DNA from: Candidatus Aminicenantes bacterium UBA647
GTDB lineage: Bacteria > Acidobacteriota > Aminicenantia > UBA2199
Length of the DNA stretch: 17,182 nucleotides
Assembly (NCBI GenBank): GCA_002299555.1
Contig: DBOL01000110.1
Span: forward strand, 1-17,182
Direction of reading: 5' to 3'
Part shown: positions 1-6,969 of the stretch, piece after piece
Numbering within the stretch: the stretch's first letter is position 1
Layout: each line of letters opens with the position of its first letter
The notes under the pieces: model-generated
Told to the model about the DNA's origin: nothing
Seen by the model: only the letters and a program-made list of their open reading frames with translations
Database searches by the model: none
Made by a program: the position numbers and the translations under genes

Positions 1-247
1 TGAATGTCAGGTCCACATCCGGCAGTCCCGCCCATGAAAGAGCACCCTCTTTCAGGACATGGTTATAGATAAGATTGTTTACAGGGACGGTGATCGTCTG
101 AACAACAACAACAGCAACCCCCAGTCCGAATGATGTGTCAACTTTTTTTGATACGGCAAGATAGGTACACATTCCGAGAAAGAATGCTAATGCCATATTC
201 TCAATGAAAATCGATTTAATAAAAAGACTTAAGTATTCTTCAAACAT
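1..247 (-). CDS. nqrE: Na+-translocating NADH:quinone reductase subunit E (partial, N-terminal part)
   Basis: I translated the minus strand from the ATG at 247 and the frame stays open to the window edge, giving the first 82 residues of a protein that is usually about 200 long. The N-terminus is strongly NqrE-like: an amphipathic start, then FIENMALAFFLGMCTYLAV, then the VPVNNLIYN motif near residues 60-68. NqrE is an integral membrane subunit of the sodium pump, paired with NqrD. Cys27 in the first membrane segment corresponds to one of the cysteines that, with NqrD, hold the intramembrane iron centre in the Vibrio cholerae enzyme; its partner lies outside the window. The gene begins 4 bases after the nqrD stop, with an AAGGGA-like ribosome site inside the end of nqrD. 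nqrF would be expected further left. Confidence 0.95.
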   Translation of the reverse strand, partial: MFEEYLSLFIKSIFIENMALAFFLGMCTYLAVSKKVDTSFGLGVAVVVVQTITVPVNNLIYNHVLKEGALSWAGLPDVDLTF

Positions 248-251
248 TTTA

Positions 252-872
252 TTATCCCTTCTCTATTTGATCTTTTTTTATTGTCCGGGTGAACCAGATC
301 AAAAATCCGATCAGAAAGAATGCACTTGCCGGAAGCAATAACATTCCGTTCGATACATACCAGCCACCATCTGTTGTAAGAGGGAGTATGGTGAATCCGA
401 GTAATTTTCCAGCTCCGAACAATTCTCTGACAAATCCGACAGCTACGAGTACAAATGCATAACCGAGTCCGTTCCCTATCCCGTCAATGAAGCTCATTCC
501 CGGGGGGTTCTTCAGTGCATATGCTTCTGCTCTTCCCATTATGATGCAATTTGTTATTATAAGTCCGACATACACTGACAATTGCTTGCTAACGTCATAA
601 AAGAAAGCTTTTATTAATTGATCAGCTATTATAACGAGAGAGGCAATTATTGTCATTTCAACAATTATCCTGATGCTTCCCGGGATATGATCTCTTATTA
701 TACTAACGGCGAGATTTGAGAATGCCAGAACGAAAATAACCGCGAGTGACATAACAAGAGATGTTTCAAGTTTAGATGTTACTGCCAGTGCGGAACAGAT
801 CCCAAGGACGCCGAGCATGATAGGGTTGTCATTGAGAATCGGGTCAAATAATGTTTTCTTAAATTTACTCAT
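252..872 (-). CDS. nqrD: Na+-translocating NADH:quinone reductase subunit D
   Basis: The 206-residue protein is almost entirely hydrophobic with about six membrane segments, the normal length for NqrD. The opening, with the LNDNPIMLGVLGICSALAVT motif (residues 13-32), and the central NCIIMGRAEAYA motif (residues 108-119) are characteristic of the NqrD/RnfE family. The upstream NqrA, B and C partners make it Nqr and not Rnf. Cys26 and Cys109 match the two NqrD cysteines that, with two from NqrE, ligate the iron centre in the Vibrio enzyme (established for the family). The start codon overlaps the end of nqrC by 8 bases and has a purine-rich GGGGAACGA ahead of it, so translation is probably coupled. 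The subunit carries electrons across the membrane between NqrF/NqrC and NqrB. Confidence 0.95.
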   Translation of the reverse strand: MSKFKKTLFDPILNDNPIMLGVLGICSALAVTSKLETSLVMSLAVIFVLAFSNLAVSIIRDHIPGSIRIIVEMTIIASLVIIADQLIKAFFYDVSKQLSVYVGLIITNCIIMGRAEAYALKNPPGMSFIDGIGNGLGYAFVLVAVGFVRELFGAGKLLGFTILPLTTDGGWYVSNGMLLLPASAFFLIGFLIWFTRTIKKDQIEKG

Positions 873-1707
873 TGTCGTTCCCCTTCAGATTGGCGATAAG
901 CTTACTGATATACGGCCCGTAACCGGTTGAACCCCAATCTGTCCCATCGTGTCCCAGCCAGAATCTGACAAGGTTGTTTATTCCCCTTGTTGTCAATGTG
1001 GAACCTGAAAGTCCGTCTATCTGGAATTTTGCCTCAGGCCGCTCTTTTAAAACAACACCTTTGATCACTTTGATCTTCAGGGTAACCTTGTCTCCGGAGA
1101 TGTCAAATGCTATTTTGTCCTTCCACAGCCCTTTCCATTTCGGATTGTCAACCTCACCACCAAGCCCGGGGGTCTCTTCATGTTTGTAAAATGTGAAGCC
1201 TTTGATGGTACTCATATCTTTGTCTAGTGCAAGGAGTCCGTACATTGTTGACCATAACCCACGGCCATACATAGGAAATATCCTCTTAATGATCTCCCCG
1301 CTTCCTTCGGGGTCCTTAACATTATAAATGATCATCCTGTCCGGACGTCTCTTTATATCTGCAATATCTTTATCCGAAGGGATAACACTAGAATATGCAG
1401 GATCTTTTGCAAGAGCCTCGATATCAAAATTCTCAGGTTTAATTCTTTCATCAGGGTCGGCTACGATATCACCGCTCTTAAGGTCAACTATGACCGGTTC
1501 AATATTTTTTTCGTAAACCGCTTTAATATCAGCGCCACTATCTGCTTCTATTCCGCCTGCCTGGAGTATGTTCTTCAGTTTATCCAGTTCCTTGTTCTTG
1601 TCCTGGATCGGTTTCAGTTGAACAAAAGCGATCGAAACCAGTACGGAGCAGACCAGGCAGACCCCTATAGCAACACCTATTGTTTTTTTTATTGAATCAG
1701 CTGCCAT
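865..1707 (-). CDS. nqrC: Na+-translocating NADH:quinone reductase subunit C (covalent FMN)
   Basis: The 280-residue protein has one N-terminal membrane anchor (about residues 9-29) and a periplasmic FMN-binding domain. Near the C-terminus the flavinylation motif reads DGLSGSTLTT (residues 231-240), followed by a RGINNLVRFWLG segment typical of NqrC. By family knowledge the FMN is bound as a phosphoester to a threonine, here Thr237, by the transferase ApbE, which is not in this window. The usual consensus Dxx(S/T)GAT has alanine where this protein has Ser236. The HEETPGLGGE motif (residues 176-185) is also typical. The protein is slightly longer than most NqrC proteins (roughly 250-265), with extra length in the region between the anchor and residue 130. 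The start overlaps the end of nqrB by 11 bases, with AGGAGG inside nqrB. Confidence 0.95.
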   Translation of the reverse strand: MAADSIKKTIGVAIGVCLVCSVLVSIAFVQLKPIQDKNKELDKLKNILQAGGIEADSGADIKAVYEKNIEPVIVDLKSGDIVADPDERIKPENFDIEALAKDPAYSSVIPSDKDIADIKRRPDRMIIYNVKDPEGSGEIIKRIFPMYGRGLWSTMYGLLALDKDMSTIKGFTFYKHEETPGLGGEVDNPKWKGLWKDKIAFDISGDKVTLKIKVIKGVVLKERPEAKFQIDGLSGSTLTTRGINNLVRFWLGHDGTDWGSTGYGPYISKLIANLKGNDNE

Positions 1708-2896
1708 TTCGGAGTATCCTCCTCTTAATATTTTTATTTATCATTATCCTGTCTATTATTGGAGCAAAAACATTTGCGAACAGGATAGCAAGCATCATTC
1801 CCTCAGGGAATGCCGGGTTTATAACCCTTATAAGGACGACCAGTAATCCTATCAGTAGTCCGTAATAATACTTCCCTTTCATTGTCATTGCCGCGCTGAC
1901 GGGATCAGTTGCCATAAAGACCATACCAAAGGCAAAACCGCCGAGTACAAAATGCCATTCCGGAGTCATGCCGAACATCGGGTTTGTTGCACTTCCAATG
2001 AGATTAAAAAGTAGTGATAGTCCAACCATTCCACCCATGACACCTGCCATTATTCGCCAGGATCCGATACCGGAAGCGATAAGGATAAATGCCCCGATAA
2101 GGCATGCTATAGCTGATGTCTCACCCATAGATCCCGGAATTGTGCCGATAAACGCATCCAGCCAGGAAATATCCGGTTGAAATCCTTCTGCAAATTTTGC
2201 CAGAGGGGTTGCTTTTGTAACACCATCAAGTGCAACCCACACTGCATCACCGGAGATCTGTGCAGGATAGGCGAAGAAAAGAAAAGCTCTTCCGGCAAGA
2301 GCAGGATTGACTATGTTCATCCCGACACCGCCGAAAACTTCTTTTCCTATAACGATTCCGAATGAAATACCGAGTGCAACCTGCCATATAGGTATTCCGG
2401 GAGGCATTATGAGAGGGAACAGGAGGCTGGTGACAAGAAATCCTTCACTTACTTCATGTTTTCTGATCACTCCGAACAATATTTCCCAGAAAGCTCCAAC
2501 TGCAAATGATACAAAATATACAGGTAAAAAATAGAGCATTCCGATAAGTACATTTGAAATAATACTGCCAGCATCATATCCACTGCCCAGCAGTGCTACG
2601 ATGCCGCCTCTCCAGCCGTCAATTGCACTTTTCCCCAGATTAGCCAGTTCAATATTGATCTGGAGTCCGGTATTATAGAAAGCAAAAAGAGTAGCAGGAA
2701 TCAGTGCATAAACAACTACCATCATCATTCTCTTCAGGTTGATCGCATCCCTGACAAATGTAGGTTTAGCTGCAACTTCACCGGAAGTATAGACGAAAAA
2801 ATCGAATGTATCCCATAGTGGCTCTAACTTTTCGAGTTTTCCCCCTTTTTTGAAATGTTTTGATTGATTATCTAAAATTTTTCTTAAGAATTTCAT
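1697..2896 (-). CDS. nqrB: Na+-translocating NADH:quinone reductase subunit B (covalent FMN, sodium path)
   Basis: This 399-residue membrane protein of the NqrB/RnfD family has about ten hydrophobic segments after a soluble N-terminal 55 residues. The flavinylation motif DGVTKATPLA spans residues 224-233, so Thr230 is the expected covalent FMN site; it fits Dxx(S/T)xAT with lysine where glycine is frequent. Other family marks include the KEVFGGVGMNIVNPALAGRA stretch (residues 185-204) and the late GFAFGMVFMATDPVSA motif. NqrB carries the main sodium translocation path, riboflavin and the quinone site in the Vibrio enzyme (family knowledge). The start codon shares one base with the nqrA stop (TAATG), and nqrC begins inside this gene, so the genes form one cotranscribed unit. 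Confidence 0.96.
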   Translation of the reverse strand: MKFLRKILDNQSKHFKKGGKLEKLEPLWDTFDFFVYTSGEVAAKPTFVRDAINLKRMMMVVVYALIPATLFAFYNTGLQINIELANLGKSAIDGWRGGIVALLGSGYDAGSIISNVLIGMLYFLPVYFVSFAVGAFWEILFGVIRKHEVSEGFLVTSLLFPLIMPPGIPIWQVALGISFGIVIGKEVFGGVGMNIVNPALAGRAFLFFAYPAQISGDAVWVALDGVTKATPLAKFAEGFQPDISWLDAFIGTIPGSMGETSAIACLIGAFILIASGIGSWRIMAGVMGGMVGLSLLFNLIGSATNPMFGMTPEWHFVLGGFAFGMVFMATDPVSAAMTMKGKYYYGLLIGLLVVLIRVINPAFPEGMMLAILFANVFAPIIDRIMINKNIKRRILRNGS

Positions 2897-4245
2897 TATC
2901 CTTCCTTCTCTATCAATGTAAGGTTTTTTCTCAGGTAAGTCCCGTAATCATTCTTTGCTGCACAAACGAATGTGCAAAGGGCAAGATCCTCCTCAATAAG
3001 TTCGAGGCATCCGAGCTTCTCTGCTTCTTCCACATCATCAACTGCAAGAGCTCTCAGCAGATAAGTGGGGATAATATCGAGAGGCATCACTCTGTCATAG
3101 TTCTCGACAGGGATTATTGCTCTTTTGCCTCCTTCGAGAGAAGTAGTGAGATCAAATTTCTTTTTTCTGAAAAGTGAAGAGATCAGAATATTTTTAATGG
3201 AGTATTCTTTGAACCCCAGCCCCAGCCATCCGAAGAACTTCCTGTCTCTTCCTTCTTTCAATGCTGTGATCTGCTGGTGGAATTTCCCGAGGTATCCTGT
3301 GACCTCACCGGCAGTTCTTCCGTCAAAAACAGATCCGGAAATTACCCTGTTGTCACCTTCCCTCAATTCACCTTTCACCAGATCTTTAATAGCTGCACCT
3401 GATCTTGTCCTGATAAGTCTCGGTTTCAGAATTGAAGGTCCGCTAAGAGCAACAATTCGTTCAAGATAGAGGTTCCCTGTAGTGAAAAGTTTTCCTGTTG
3501 CAATAACATCCTGTAATCCGATGTGCCATACTTTCTTATTTGAATGTACAGGATCTACGAAGTGGATGTGAGTTCCCGCAAGCCCTGCAGGATGAGGCCC
3601 TGAGAATTCTTCAACAGACAAAGACGGAATATCATCAATGTTGATATTGTCAGAAGGAGATTTGCAAAAATAGATTTTCCCTTCAGTAAGCTTTGATAAT
3701 ATCCGGATGCCGTTATTGAGATCCTTCTCCTTTCCTTCGAGGATCTTTCCGATGGAAGGGGCAAGTGGATTGGTGTCCATTGCTGTGATGAATATGGAGT
3801 TTGGTGTTACTTTCGGATCAGCAACCTTTCCATAAGGACGTTCTCTTAAAGATGTCCAATGTCCGGATTCGATAAGTAAAGACATTACTTCTTCTTTCTT
3901 TAACGAATCAAGTTTTTCGGGGGCGTAAGATTTAAATGTTACTTCACCTTTGCCCTCCAGGTTAATTACGATCGATTCAAAAACTCTTCTTACACCTCTG
4001 TTTATCGAACTGATCGTTCCTGTTCCGGGGGAAGTATAATTGACTCCCTCCATTTTTTTGTCAGTAAACAGAAGTTGTCCCGTTTTTACTTTGTCACCGA
4101 CAGCAACTTTGAGTGTCGGTTTCATTCCGGGATAGTCATAACCAATGATCGCAACTTTCTCAACATCTCTTCCTTCGGAAATGATCTGATCCGGATCACC
4201 CTTAAGCGGAAGGTTCAAGCCTTTTTTGATTTTAATTATTCCCAT
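2896..4245 (-). CDS. nqrA: Na+-translocating NADH:quinone reductase subunit A
   Basis: The first gene of the operon encodes 449 residues, close to the usual length of about 447. The N-terminus (MGIIKIKKGLNLPLKG) and the GVNYTSPGTGTISSINRG segment (about residues 66-83, a biotinyl/lipoyl-like beta fold shared with RnfC) identify NqrA, as do TAMDTNPLAP and the FDGRTAGEVTGYLG region near residue 310. There are no membrane spans: NqrA is the cytoplasmic-face subunit implicated in quinone interaction. Unlike RnfC it has no four-cysteine iron-sulphur motifs at the C-terminus, which separates Nqr from Rnf. The ATG at 4245 lies about 22 nt downstream of the predicted transcription start, with a modest AGGGA ribosome site. 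It overlaps nqrB by one base. Confidence 0.96.
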   Translation of the reverse strand: MGIIKIKKGLNLPLKGDPDQIISEGRDVEKVAIIGYDYPGMKPTLKVAVGDKVKTGQLLFTDKKMEGVNYTSPGTGTISSINRGVRRVFESIVINLEGKGEVTFKSYAPEKLDSLKKEEVMSLLIESGHWTSLRERPYGKVADPKVTPNSIFITAMDTNPLAPSIGKILEGKEKDLNNGIRILSKLTEGKIYFCKSPSDNINIDDIPSLSVEEFSGPHPAGLAGTHIHFVDPVHSNKKVWHIGLQDVIATGKLFTTGNLYLERIVALSGPSILKPRLIRTRSGAAIKDLVKGELREGDNRVISGSVFDGRTAGEVTGYLGKFHQQITALKEGRDRKFFGWLGLGFKEYSIKNILISSLFRKKKFDLTTSLEGGKRAIIPVENYDRVMPLDIIPTYLLRALAVDDVEEAEKLGCLELIEEDLALCTFVCAAKNDYGTYLRKNLTLIEKEG

Positions 4246-4273
4246 GTTTTTTATCCCTAAAATTTAATCGTTC

Positions 4274-4302
4274 ATAATATCATACAAAAACTTTATTAAC
4301 AA
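4274..4302 (-). promoter_or_regulatory. Sigma-70 type promoter for the nqrABCDE operon
   Basis: Reading the minus strand, a -35 box TTGTTA (4297-4302) and a -10 box TATTAT (4274-4279) are separated by exactly 17 bases. The predicted start is near 4267, leaving a 5' leader of about 22 nt before the nqrA ATG. Seen in sequence; activity is inferred. Confidence 0.6.
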
Positions 4303-4427
4303 TAATTTTAAAATTGTAAAAAAATGAATTTTAAACTACGTTGGAACGGGCTGATTTTTTTGAATAAAACTATTCATTATGAAAGAATAATTTGAATAAT
4401 ATTGGAGGAATTCAGGGGGAGGAGGAC

Positions 4428-4715
4428 CTACCAGAGTCTTCCTAATTTGTCGAGTTCTTCGACAGCATATTTACGGAAAAGGATCTCCCATTCTCTCGAA
4501 CCTTCCGGGACAGATCTTTTCTGAGATCTTACCCTCTCTTTTGCATCATCCTCGATCTGGTTGAAAAGCCTCAGTTCTTCCATGATAATATGAAAGATCT
4601 TCATCCTGACATCGCCGATGTTCCCATTATAATCGAGTTCGTCATTTTCCTTTATGTATTCTGTTATCAATGATGCAAGAAAGTTTACTTTGTTTCTTGA
4701 GAGCTTAAAGGTCAT
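4428..4715 (-). CDS. DUF507 family protein (second of a tandem pair)
   Basis: This is a 95-residue, highly charged, mainly helical protein without membrane segments or cysteines. It begins MTFKLSRNKVNFLASLI and resembles DUF507 proteins in overall pattern: an N-terminal helix, an acidic middle, and a C-terminal helix-rich arm. Its sequence is more divergent than that of the upstream neighbour. The molecular role of DUF507 is unknown. The start codon overlaps the stop of the upstream DUF507 gene in an ATGA junction, and a strong GGAGGAG ribosome site sits ahead of it, so the two products are probably made together. No clear terminator follows. Confidence 0.8.
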   Translation of the reverse strand: MTFKLSRNKVNFLASLITEYIKENDELDYNGNIGDVRMKIFHIIMEELRLFNQIEDDAKERVRSQKRSVPEGSREWEILFRKYAVEELDKLGRLW

Positions 4716-4990
4716 AATATGATCTCCTCCTGCTCGGCAAGTTTTGACTTAACCATTTTGAACATTTCGTAATAATCTATGTTCGTATTCCTTATCTCGT
4801 TAAGCTTATCTTTCAATATATCCTTTACTTTTTCATCAAGTAAATCCTCTTTTTCAAGCTCTTTTGTTACAACCATTTCGATCTCAAGCAGCGTTTTTTC
4901 TCTATCATCAGTAAGGATCATATCTTCAGACAGTAATTCCTTAACGACCTTAAAGGCCATCCGTTCTATCTGCTGTCTGTTAAGTCTCAT
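4712..4990 (-). CDS. DUF507 family protein (first of a tandem pair)
   Basis: The 92-residue charged helical protein begins MRLNRQQIERMAFKVVKEL and ends MFKMVKSKLAEQEEIIL. Both ends match the pattern of DUF507 proteins, which typically start MRL-x-x-x-QI and close with a K-x-K-LA-x-x-x-x-I-L arm. The frame can be read 27 codons further upstream, to an ATG at 5071, but I chose the internal ATG at 4990. The family begins at MRL, the extension is hydrophobic and unrelated to the family, and a good promoter lies inside the extension. That promoter puts the transcript start at the ATG itself, and no ribosome-binding site is visible there, so the message may be leaderless. The function of the family is unknown. 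The tandem neighbour overlaps by 4 bases. Confidence 0.85.
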   Translation of the reverse strand: MRLNRQQIERMAFKVVKELLSEDMILTDDREKTLLEIEMVVTKELEKEDLLDEKVKDILKDKLNEIRNTNIDYYEMFKMVKSKLAEQEEIIL

Positions 4991-4997
4991 TAGTAAT

Positions 4998-5026
4998 AAT
5001 ATAGCAGACTTTTCCTCATAAATCAA
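4998..5026 (-). promoter_or_regulatory. Promoter of the DUF507 pair, possibly giving a leaderless mRNA
   Basis: On the minus strand, TTGATT (5021-5026) and TATATT (4998-5003) are spaced by 17 bases. A start about 7 nt after the -10 box falls at 4990-4991, directly on the chosen ATG. This supports the internal start of the DUF507 gene. Confidence 0.5.
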
Positions 5027-5090
5027 CTTTGAAGGATATAAGGAATTTCTCTTAAAGAGCAATAACAACACACTTTAATCTATTAAGTGA

Positions 5091-5918
5091 TCATCTTTTC
5101 CGGAAATATTTTGAGCGGACATCAGGTATCAGCTGTTTGAGTCGTTTTACCCGTTTCAAAGGAGAAGGATGAGTAGAAAGGAATTGAGGGGCTCTTTTCC
5201 CTCCTCCGATCTTTGACATTCTCTGCCAGAAATACGGAGCGGCAACGGGGTCATATCCGGCCCTTGCCATAAGTATCAGTCCTATATGATCGGCTTCACT
5301 TTCATGTGTTCTGCTGAAAGGCAGCAGCAGGCCAAGCTGAGTGCCTACTCCATAAGCAAGTCTGAACATGTTCTTTGTTTCATCCGGTTTATTCTTTATT
5401 GCAACATCGAGAGCAACACCGCCAAGTTGTACAAGAAGCATCTGGCTCATCCTTTCGTTTCCATGTTTAGCGATCGCATGAGCGACTTCATGTCCCATTA
5501 TGACCGCAAGGCCGGCCTCATCTTTCGCAATAGGCATTATTCCTGTATAGATAGCCACCTTTCCCCCTGGCATACAGAAAGCATTTATTGTTTTATCATC
5601 ATCAATAAGGTTGAATTCCCATTTGAAATGCTTCAATTGGCTCTGAAGGCCTTCTTCTCTCATGAATGCTTCAGCAGCTTTAGCGATCCGGGCTCCAACT
5701 CTCCTGACAGTGGCAACCTTACGACTATCTGTTGAAAGCCTGGATTTTTTAAGGAGTGTCTGATAACTCTGCAAAGCCATGGTTGCCAGATTGGAAGATG
5801 GTAGAAGTGCTATTCTCTTTCTTCCGGTAATTGGAACAGATGTGCATGAAGAGAGGAAAAGAAATGCAACTATTAAATAGAAAACCGTATAAACCACTCT
5901 TTTGTCTGGATAGATCAT
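5091..5918 (-). CDS. M48-family metalloprotease, lipoprotein
   Basis: The 275-residue protein has a lipoprotein signal: a hydrophobic stretch from about residue 10, then LSSC with Cys25 as the lipidation site. The zinc protease motif HEVAH spans residues 143-147 (Glu144 catalytic, His143 and His147 zinc ligands). The third ligand is in ESEAD near Glu208, within the typical EADxxG motif. A STHPSP motif (residues 248-253) near the end is usual for periplasmic M48 proteases of the LoiP/YcaL/Oma1-like group. These act in envelope quality control, degrading misfolded outer-membrane or lipoprotein substrates (family knowledge); the actual substrate here is not known. No TPR domain is present, so it is not BepA. 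A GGAGG ribosome site precedes the ATG by 6 bases, and the gene has its own promoter divergent from the sud genes. Confidence 0.92.
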   Translation of the reverse strand: MIYPDKRVVYTVFYLIVAFLFLSSCTSVPITGRKRIALLPSSNLATMALQSYQTLLKKSRLSTDSRKVATVRRVGARIAKAAEAFMREEGLQSQLKHFKWEFNLIDDDKTINAFCMPGGKVAIYTGIMPIAKDEAGLAVIMGHEVAHAIAKHGNERMSQMLLVQLGGVALDVAIKNKPDETKNMFRLAYGVGTQLGLLLPFSRTHESEADHIGLILMARAGYDPVAAPYFWQRMSKIGGGKRAPQFLSTHPSPLKRVKRLKQLIPDVRSKYFRKR

Positions 5919-5940
5919 ATTTGCCTCCGGAGTTTTTTTT

Positions 5941-5969
5941 ATTATATTTGAAAATCAAATGATTGTATA
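5941..5969 (-). promoter_or_regulatory. Promoter of the M48 protease gene
   Basis: On the minus strand, TATACA (5964-5969) and a perfect TATAAT (5941-5946) are separated by 17 bases. The predicted start near 5934 leaves a short leader carrying the GGAGG ribosome site. Confidence 0.55.
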
Positions 5970-6076
5970 GAGCATTATCTGAATATGCCCCTGAAGGTAT
6001 TTTGGAGGTATAAAAAAAGTTAACACTATTTAATGTAAAAAAAATTAACATCTTGACAGGATTTGTTTGAAATCAA

Positions 6077-6105
6077 TTGAAATCTATGGAAAATTTTGAT
6101 ATTGT
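6077..6105 (+). promoter_or_regulatory. Candidate promoter of the sudBA operon
   Basis: TTGAAA (6077-6082) and TATTGT (6100-6105) are spaced by 17 bases, about 25 nt ahead of the sudB ATG. A perfect TTGACA also occurs at 6053-6058 but has no good -10 box at the right distance. The choice between them is uncertain. Confidence 0.35.
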
Positions 6106-6129
6106 ATCTCTTTTTACGGAGGAGCATCC

Positions 6130-6969
6130 ATGTACAAAATTGTTCAACGTGAAGTATTATCAAAAGATGTAGTTAAGCTTGTCATTACGGCAGAGCGGAT
6201 TTCAAAAAGTAGAAAGGCTGGACAATTCGTTATAGTAAAACTTGGAGAGAAAGGTGAGAGGATCCCTTTGACTATCGCAGATTCAGATTTGGAAAAGGGG
6301 ACAATAACACTGATAATTCAGAGAGTCGGATTGACTTCCCACAAATTCTTCAATATTAAAGAGGGAGATGAGGTTACAGATATTGTCGGACCTCTCGGAC
6401 TTCCCACACATGTTAAGAAATTGGGTACTATTATTGCTGCCGGAGGAGGAGTTGGAATTGCGCCTCTCTATCCGATAGCAAAAGCTTTCAAAGAGGCAGG
6501 GAACAAGCTTATTGTCATACTTGCTGCAAGAAATAAAGATCTGATAATTCTGGAAGATGAGATGAGGGAGTTTGCAGATGAGGTCCTAGTTTATACTGAT
6601 GATGGAAGTGCGGGAACAAAGGGATTGGTTACTTCAGGTGTTGAACATATAATAAACAGAGAAAATGTGGATGAAGTGGTAACGATAGGCCCGGCTGTAA
6701 TGATGAAATTTGTGGCTCTACTTACAAAAAAATATAATATTCACACACTTGCCAGCCTCAATACAATAATGGTTGATGGAACCGGAATGTGCGGAGCTTG
6801 CAGAGTAACCGTAGGTGGCACCACAAAATTTGTCTGTGTTGATGGTCCTGAGTTCAATGCTCATGAAGTTGATTTTGATGAGATGCTACTGAGACTGGGT
6901 GCTTATGTCGAACAGGAAAAGATCGCATATGAAAATGTTCTCAAGGGATCTGACGGAGGAGTAGAATGA
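6130..6969 (+). CDS. sudB: Sulfide dehydrogenase/NADH-dependent ferredoxin:NADP+ oxidoreductase, small flavin subunit
   Basis: The 279-residue protein belongs to the ferredoxin-NADP reductase superfamily, PyrK/SudB/NfnA branch. The order seen is an FAD-binding beta barrel with RIPLTIAD (residues 44-51) and GPLG (87-90), an NAD-binding Rossmann part with AAGGGVGIAPL (103-113), then an iron-sulphur loop DGTGMCGACRV. In the characterised SudB/NfnA proteins the [2Fe-2S] cluster is held by one aspartate and three cysteines. The equivalents here are Asp216, Cys221, Cys224 and Cys236, all present. With the next gene product it should transfer electrons between NADH, ferredoxin and NADPH, possibly by flavin-based bifurcation (inference from family). 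GGAGG lies 7 bases before the ATG. The stop overlaps the next start by 4 bases. The symbol nfnA is an equally valid name. Confidence 0.9.
   Translation: MYKIVQREVLSKDVVKLVITAERISKSRKAGQFVIVKLGEKGERIPLTIADSDLEKGTITLIIQRVGLTSHKFFNIKEGDEVTDIVGPLGLPTHVKKLGTIIAAGGGVGIAPLYPIAKAFKEAGNKLIVILAARNKDLIILEDEMREFADEVLVYTDDGSAGTKGLVTSGVEHIINRENVDEVVTIGPAVMMKFVALLTKKYNIHTLASLNTIMVDGTGMCGACRVTVGGTTKFVCVDGPEFNAHEVDFDEMLLRLGAYVEQEKIAYENVLKGSDGGVE

Noticed and set aside
1..4245. Rnf complex instead of Nqr
   Set aside because: The first subunit lacks the RnfC iron-sulphur cysteines, and the order A-B-C-D-E with NqrA and a full-length NqrC is that of Nqr.
4361..4376. Hairpin TGAATA-AAAC-TATTCA as a terminator of the DUF507 genes
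   Set aside because: It is purely AT and, on the minus strand, is followed by an A run and not a T run.
4991..5071. Upstream extension of the first DUF507 gene to an ATG at 5071
   Set aside because: The extra 27 residues do not fit the family, lack a ribosome site and overlap a good promoter; the MRL start at 4990 matches the family.
5286..5735. Open frame of 149 codons on the plus strand inside the protease gene
   Set aside because: It is antisense to the conserved HExxH region, rich in His/Cys/Ser without family signs; a codon-structure shadow of the M48 gene.
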